From Rebecca billardiae RCC1528 (lineage: Eukaryota > Haptophyta): DNA of 64,000 nt. The stretch's first letter is position 1. Every line of letters begins with the position of its first letter. The DNA lies in contig OZ251249.1 of assembly GCA_965240325.2 (NCBI GenBank), positions 868,001 to 932,000 on the forward strand, read 5' to 3'. The notes below the pieces were generated by a model, which did no database searches, had not been told where the DNA came from, and saw nothing but the letters and a program-made list of their open reading frames with translations. A program made the position numbers and the translations under genes. Of this stretch, positions 59,347-64,000 are shown piece after piece.

Positions 59347-61155
59347 TCAGGCGCGCAGCGGCTGCACGACCGGCGGCGCGGCGCGCGTCGGCAGCTCGCC
59401 CTCGTCCTCACTCTCGAGAGGGATCAGCCCTGGCATCGAGTCATCGTCGTCGTCGTCGTCGCCGCCGCCGCCGATGCCGCGGCCGCGGCCGCCGCCGCCG
59501 CCGTCGTCGTCGTCGTCGCTCTCGCTGTCTGAGCAGGGCTCCAGGCCGGGGCAGTCGGAGAGGGCCGAGTCGGAGTCGGCAAGCTGCGCCTCCGCCACCT
59601 GCGCCGCGTGCAGCGCGCGAGCGCGAACGGCGCGGATGTGCCGGGCGGTGATCGCCTCCGCCTCCGCCTCGTCCGCCGCCTCGTCCGCCTCTGAGCCCGA
59701 GCCGTCGCCGCTGTCGGTGATGAGCCCCGGGAGCGAGTCGTCGTCGTCGTCGGCCGCGTCCGCGCCGTGGCGCGGCCGAGCGGCGGTGGCGCTACCGCCC
59801 AGGCGGCCCATCGCGCGGCCGTCCTCGACGCCGGCGAGGGCGAGCGCCCAGGGCGCCGTGGGCACGCCGCCCTGCGGCGCGCGCGTCGCGTGCCGGGAGG
59901 AGGCGGCCGCGCGTGAGGCGCCGGGCGCCATGCGCTCGGCACCGGCGCCCGGCGGCGGCGCGGAGGTCCGGGGCAGCGCGCCGGACGGCGAGCTGGGCGA
60001 GAGGCGCGCGGTCCAGCCCACGTCGGCGCGGCTGTCGGCGCGGCTCACGCCCACGTACTGCGAGGGCCGCGGCGGCGGCAGCGGCCTGCCGAGCGGCGGG
60101 CGCGGCGCGGGCGGCGCGTTCGCGTCGAAGAGCTCGAAGCGGCACTGCGGGCACGTGCCGTGGCGCTGGAGCCAGCTCGTGAGGCACGCCGTGTGGAACG
60201 CGTGCTCGCACGGCATCTTGCTCACAGTCCGCCGCTCGGCCGAGGCGGAGGCGCCGTCGGCGGCGGCGGCGGGGGCGCCGGCCGCGCCCGCGTCCGCGCC
60301 GCCTTGGGCTTCGCCGCCGTGCTCGTCGAGGCAGATGGCGCAGACCTCGCCCGGCGTGGCGGGGACGATGTCGAGCGCGTCGATCGCGGTCTTGCTCGCG
60401 GGCGGCGCGCCCGAGGGCACGTCGAAGATCCCGCCGAGCGCCGCCGCCGTGTCGGGCATCCCCGGCAGCCCGAAGCGGAGGGTAGGCAGGCCGTCGGCGC
60501 CCGTCAGGATGGGGCCGAGCACGTCGTCGCGGTCGTCGTCGTACTGCGTGCGGCCGATGAGCTGCTGCACGAAGGCGCTGACGAGCACCGGCGGCGGCGG
60601 CAGCCCGTCGCGCGCGCGCGCCGACTCCTCCACGCGCAGCGACTCCTCGCGCAGCGCCGCCGCCGAGGCCCACTGCTCCAAGCGCCGGTCGGGCTGGCGC
60701 CGCGCGTGCACGCCCTCACGCGCACGGGCCGAGGCGAGGCCGGTATACCACGACGCTGGCCGCCGCGCCGCCGGCGGCACGGGCGGCGCCGGCGGCGCGT
60801 CGTCCTCGCCGCTCTCGGAGTCCGAGCAGTCTTCGAGCCCCGGCAGCGAGTCCATATCGTCGTCGTCGTCGTCGTCGGCCGCGTGCACCGCCGGTCGGCC
60901 AGTGTTGCCCTCGTCGTCCGAGTCGGACGCGTCCGAGTCGCTCACGAGCCCGGGCATCGAGCCCTCCGAGTCCTCCGCGTCGGCGCGCGCGCGCGCGGGC
61001 GGCGGCGCCTCTGCGCCCGAGTCATCATCCATCGCGGCGGCGGCGGCCGCGGTGTGTGGAGGGTGCGGCTGGCCGCCGTCCGTGGCGAACGGGCTCGCGG
61101 CCATCACGTCGATGTCCGCCACTGCCCAGTTGTGCTCCTCCTCCACGCTCGCCAT
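59347..61155 (-). CDS. RING-H2 E3 ligase-like protein with repeated acidic DSxPGL motifs
   Basis: 602 residues, single exon, ATG 61155 (MASVEEEHNWAVADIDVMAA); an in-frame extension to 61431 looks like UTR. RING-H2: C272-x2-C275-x40-C316-x1-H318-x2-H321-x2-C324-x10-C335-x2-C338 (VCAICLDE ... MPCEHAFHTACLTSWLQRHG, TCPQC). The x40 spacer is an Ala/Gly insert at the upper limit for RING fingers. Five acidic motifs share the core S/C-x-PGL plus Ser/Asp/Glu clusters: EGSMPGLVSDSD, MDSLPGLEDCSD, DDSLPGLITDSG, LSDCPGLEPCSD and DDSMPGLIPLES, two before and three after the RING. The probable role is a ubiquitin ligase whose acidic motifs bind partners or are phosphorylated; substrates are unknown. It precedes, on the same strand, no partner gene of known link. 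Confidence 0.82.
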   Translation of the reverse strand: MASVEEEHNWAVADIDVMAASPFATDGGQPHPPHTAAAAAAMDDDSGAEAPPPARARADAEDSEGSMPGLVSDSDASDSDDEGNTGRPAVHAADDDDDDDMDSLPGLEDCSDSESGEDDAPPAPPVPPAARRPASWYTGLASARAREGVHARRQPDRRLEQWASAAALREESLRVEESARARDGLPPPPVLVSAFVQQLIGRTQYDDDRDDVLGPILTGADGLPTLRFGLPGMPDTAAALGGIFDVPSGAPPASKTAIDALDIVPATPGEVCAICLDEHGGEAQGGADAGAAGAPAAAADGASASAERRTVSKMPCEHAFHTACLTSWLQRHGTCPQCRFELFDANAPPAPRPPLGRPLPPPRPSQYVGVSRADSRADVGWTARLSPSSPSGALPRTSAPPPGAGAERMAPGASRAAASSRHATRAPQGGVPTAPWALALAGVEDGRAMGRLGGSATAARPRHGADAADDDDDSLPGLITDSGDGSGSEADEAADEAEAEAITARHIRAVRARALHAAQVAEAQLADSDSALSDCPGLEPCSDSESDDDDDGGGGGRGRGIGGGGDDDDDDDSMPGLIPLESEDEGELPTRAAPPVVQPLRA

Positions 61156-61585
61156 CGCGGCGGCGGTACTGGCGGCGCTGGGTTCTCTTGCCGTGCGCGG
61201 GCAACGAGCAGGGCGCCCCCTCGTTGTCGTGGGTGCAGCAAGTGCGGCAGCCGAGCTCTGCTGCTCTGGCTCCGCGGCGCGGGGCGAACGCCGCGTCCAA
61301 TAATCACTTGGACAGAGCGGGAGGGCTGACGAAATCCGTTGTCCACTTGTGTCCACTAATACAGCGGTACCCGCTTTCACCCGGACTCGTTCGGCCAACT
61401 GTGGGTGAGTGGCCGAGCGGCACGGAGGCACGGCCCATCACGGCGCCCCGCGCTCGCGCGCACGAGCCAAGGCGCGCGCCAGGCGACGGCGGCGTCGAGC
61501 GCGCGCTCATGTGCTGCGCGACGCGCGAGCTCGTCACTCGCCCAGCCAAAGCGCGCGACCGATCGGTCGGGCGTGATCGGAGCGC
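61156..61585. other. Intergenic between two minus-strand genes
   Basis: Upstream region of the RING gene and 3' flank of the WD40 gene. A tggccgagcgg word at about 61411 resembles a tRNA A box but no tRNA fold is present. Confidence 0.5.
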
Positions 61586-63088
61586 CTACTCCGGCGGCAC
61601 CGCGCCGGGCGGGAGCTGCGCCAGCACCACGTTGGGCTCCTCGTTGTCCATCCCGTTGTTCGCGTGCGAGATGGCCACTCGCCGGCCGTCCGCCGCGAGC
61701 GCGAGCGCGTGGATCCGGAAGCCGCAGATCCGCTCTCCGTGCAGCCCGCTCGACGGGTCGAGGCGGTGCAGGGGCGCGCCGCTGGGGAGCGCCCAGACGG
61801 TCACGCGGCCTTGGAGCCGGCTCGCCGAGGCGGCGACGTTCGCGTCGCGCGCCAGCGCGAGGCTGGTCACCATGTAGTTGGGCTGCGCGCCCAGGCCGCC
61901 GGCCGCCAGCCACGAGTGCGCCGCGGGCTCCGCGTCTGCGGCCGTCTGCGGCGGCGCGCCCGGCGGCGGCGGCTCCGAGCCCGGCAGGCGGCACAGGCTG
62001 AGGCGACCGTCAGCGCCGCCCGTGACGACGTGCGCCGAGTGCGCGTGCCAGCGCAGCTGCTCCACGCCGCGGTCCTCCGGTGCGACCTCGGGCCCGCCGC
62101 CCACGGCCACGCCGTGCGCGCGCACGCGGCGCAGCAGCGCCGGGGGCGCCGCGTGCGCCGCCTCCGCGGCGCCAACGGCGGCGGGCGGGGCGCCGCCGTC
62201 GGCGGCAAGAAGGGGCGCCATGTCGAAGAAGAGCACCTCGCCGCTCCCCGTGCCCACCACCGCCAGCGCGCGCCCCCGCGCGTCCAGCGCCAGCGCGCTG
62301 TGCTCGAGCCGCGCCCCGACCGCGCCGGGCGCGCGGCGCGTGAGCCGCGCGTGCTCGGCGCCCAGCGCGGCGCTGCGCAGCACGTCGACGCGCACGGCCG
62401 GGCCGGGCACGTGCACGGACGCGAGCGCGCGCGGCCCGAGCCCTTGCTCGACCGCCGCCGCCGCCGCCGCCTCGCCCCGCGCGCGGCACAGCCGCAGCAG
62501 CACGAGGCGATCGGCGGAGGTGGCGAGGAGGGCGAGCGACGCGGCGCCCGCGCACGCGCGCGCGAGCGCCGCGGGCGCGGCGAGGGCGGAGACAGCGACG
62601 ACGTTCATCGGCACGCGCATGGATCCCGGCGCGTCGACGTCGCCCTCCGCGCGCGGCGCGCCTGCCCCGAGCTCCCACCGCCTCTCGCGCGCGCGCTCCG
62701 CGCGGGGCGGCTCGCACGTGCGCGCAGCGCCCGGCGGCAGCCCGATCAGTTCGAAGAGGTCGAAGGCGCAGCGCGCGTGCAGGCTGCTCGGCGTGTCTGC
62801 GGGGCGTGCGGACTGCGCGGCCTCGAGCGGGAGCACGAGCACGCGGCCCGCCAGCTCGAGATCCCGCCGGTGCCGCGCGTGCTCGCAGCTGAGCAGCACG
62901 TCCGCACCCGGCGCGTGCGCGACACGCGAGCGGTGCGGCGCCGGGAGGTCGAAGAGGCGCGCCGGGGCGGCGTCGGGGCGGAGGGCCCACACCTCGTTGG
63001 TCACGAGCATCTCGGGGGAGCCCGCCCGCGCCGGGACGAAGATCGCGTGCGGGGAGAACTCCGCGCCGCCGAGGCCGGTGAGCGCCAT
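61586..63088 (-). CDS. WD40 beta-propeller protein, unknown partner
   Basis: 500 residues, single exon, ATG 63088. Several WD40-type strands are visible: GRALAVVGTGSGEVLFFDM, LRWHAHSAHVVTGGADGRLS followed by LCRL, VTSLALARDANVAASAS then GRVTVWALPSG, and FRIHALALAADGRRVAISH. An N-terminal segment (HAIFVPARAGSPEMLVTNEV) and an Ala/Arg-rich middle presumably form the remaining blades or loops. Repeats are divergent, with few GH/WD dipeptides, so the exact blade count is unclear. Such proteins act as scaffolds. I cannot assign a complex. Confidence 0.7.
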   Translation of the reverse strand: MALTGLGGAEFSPHAIFVPARAGSPEMLVTNEVWALRPDAAPARLFDLPAPHRSRVAHAPGADVLLSCEHARHRRDLELAGRVLVLPLEAAQSARPADTPSSLHARCAFDLFELIGLPPGAARTCEPPRAERARERRWELGAGAPRAEGDVDAPGSMRVPMNVVAVSALAAPAALARACAGAASLALLATSADRLVLLRLCRARGEAAAAAAVEQGLGPRALASVHVPGPAVRVDVLRSAALGAEHARLTRRAPGAVGARLEHSALALDARGRALAVVGTGSGEVLFFDMAPLLAADGGAPPAAVGAAEAAHAAPPALLRRVRAHGVAVGGGPEVAPEDRGVEQLRWHAHSAHVVTGGADGRLSLCRLPGSEPPPPGAPPQTAADAEPAAHSWLAAGGLGAQPNYMVTSLALARDANVAASASRLQGRVTVWALPSGAPLHRLDPSSGLHGERICGFRIHALALAADGRRVAISHANNGMDNEEPNVVLAQLPPGAVPPE

Positions 63089-63236
63089 GGCCGCGAAAGT
63101 AGTGTTGGACCGACCGTCCCGGTGCTTTAGTCATCAGCTGGCTTCCGGAGTCCGGGTGGCGGCGCCGTCGCGCCAACCGCCAATTCTTTTGCCCGACCGC
63201 AACAACTTACAACGAGGGCTGACGCGGCGGACCGCG

Positions 63237-64000
63237 TCACCACGTGGGCGGGAGCGGCGCGGAGCGATGCCTCGGGCACGAGCGCTCGGGCGCCCGGGTG
63301 GTGCACGCCCTCGGCGAGAGGCCCGTGCCCTCCTCCGTCCCACCCGCGAGCGAGCACGCCAGCTGCGCGCAGGCAGGGCCGCCGATGCGCGAGGCGGGGC
63401 GGCCGGTGCCCATCGCATGCGCGGTCGGCGCGGCGTGGGCGGGGCGCGCGCACGGCGGGGCGGCAGGCAGGGCGGAGTGCGGTGAGCACTACGCGCGGCG
63501 GCCCGGAGAGCGCGCGAGCGCGCGCCTTCAGTACGCCCACGCCCCATCCCCGACGTCACGAGCTTCCCTCGCGCCCCGTGCGGCCGCACTTTTCGCGCGC
63601 GCGCAATCGTGTGAGGGTCCCGGCGCGCGCGCGGCCCGGCGCGCACCTCAGCAGCGCGCAGCGCGCGTACGCACTCGAGCGTGAGGACGAGGTGGCCGAT
63701 GGCGCCCTCGGGGTCGGGCGGCAGCCGCTCGCGCGCGTCGCGCACGACGAGCGGCTTGATGCGCGCGCGCTCAGGCGCGGGCGCGCCGGCGGCGCGCGCG
63801 GACGGCCACAGCGGAATCGCCAACGTGACGGGGCGCGGCGCTGGCGGGCTGCTGAGCGCTGCGCCGTGCGCGGCGTGCGGCGTGCTCGGCTCGGCGGCAC
63901 GCGCGCGCGCCGCGCGCCGCGCGCCCTCCGCCGCCTGCGCCTCCGCCAGCGCCGCGCCCTCCGCCAAGTCCAGCTGTGCTGAGCCCACGTCCACTGCGGC
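63237..64000 (-). CDS. 3' end of a gene running off the right edge, 2 visible exons (tentative)
   Basis: The minus-strand frame is open to the window edge and ends in TLECVRALRAAE followed by a good donor (gag|gtgcgcgcc at 63646). A plausible acceptor (cgcgcag|ctggcgtgc) gives a second exon 63362-63237 of 41 residues plus TGA in matching phase 0. Visible exon 1 (64000-63647) has an Ala-rich start (VGSAQLDLAEGAALAEAQAA) and a more ordinary end (RIKPLVVRDARERLPPDPEG, AIGHLVLTLECV). Family unknown. Exon 2 is uncertain because another frame there also looks coding-like. Confidence 0.4.

Noticed and set aside
61405-61490. Possible tRNA (A-box-like tggccgagcgg)
   Set aside because: No B box, no matching acceptor stem and no anticodon stem-loop in the expected window.

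Overview
This window is nuclear DNA from a GC-rich eukaryote. The evidence is spliced genes with GT-AG introns, very GC-biased codons, TTAGGG-type repeats, and a eukaryotic gene set: SEC62, a YIP1/YIPF5 protein, a STIMATE/TMEM110-like ER protein, a WW-domain DEAD-box helicase, selenoprotein H and an NPC2-like lipid-transfer protein. High GC, glycine/alanine homopolymers, AP2-type and DCD-type domains in one protein, and a UGA-encoded selenoprotein fit a marine microalga, most likely a haptophyte or another chlorophyll-c alga. The species cannot be fixed from sequence alone. That lineage call is inference.

Layout. 0-2.7 kb: 3' part of a divergent DEAD-box helicase gene. 3.7-5.9 kb: large inverted repeat. 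6.3-10.0 kb: multi-pass membrane protein with a cysteine-rich tail. 10.15-12.66 kb: composite tandem repeat array bounded on both sides by (AT)n. 13.1-15.1 kb (minus): unknown protein. 16.3-18.8 kb (minus): STIMATE-like gene. It is divergent from a 1749-residue multi-zinc-finger/DCD/AP2-like/Tudor-like protein (19.1-25.1 kb). 25.5-27.7 kb: YIP1-family gene. 29.2-32.1 kb: membrane protein with a SHSWHDD-type domain. 32.1-43.7 kb: gene-poor and less GC-rich, with decayed coding remnants (one pair kinase-like) and AT-rich islands. 43.8-46.6 kb (minus): a small tail-anchored-type ORF and SEC62. 48.7-49.8 kb: secreted 2-oxoglutarate/Fe(II) oxygenase. 51.1 kb (minus): NPC2/ML lipid-binding protein, divergent from the WW-domain DBP2/DDX5-type helicase (52.0-54.8 kb). 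56.4-57.7 kb: a cysteine-rich membrane protein head-to-head with selenoprotein H, which has a recoded TGA and a SECIS-like 3' UTR hairpin. 58.2-58.7 kb: MITE-like element. 59.3-63.1 kb (minus): RING-H2 protein with repeated acidic DSxPGL motifs, then a WD40 protein. A further minus-strand gene runs off the right edge.

Several genes act in the secretory/ER system (SEC62 import, YIP1 trafficking, STIMATE-like ER calcium-store contact, NPC2-like lipid transfer, a signal-peptide oxygenase). There is no operon logic; proximity is probably incidental, though three close divergent pairs may share promoters. Across 22 reconstructed introns, 16 donors read GTGCG and most acceptors are CAG. Introns are often alternating purine-pyrimidine repeats (GTGC, CA). 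Two unrelated genes carry a telomere-like CCCTAA array right before a 3' splice site. All exon structures were assembled by hand from reading frame and splice-site agreement and have no transcript support.
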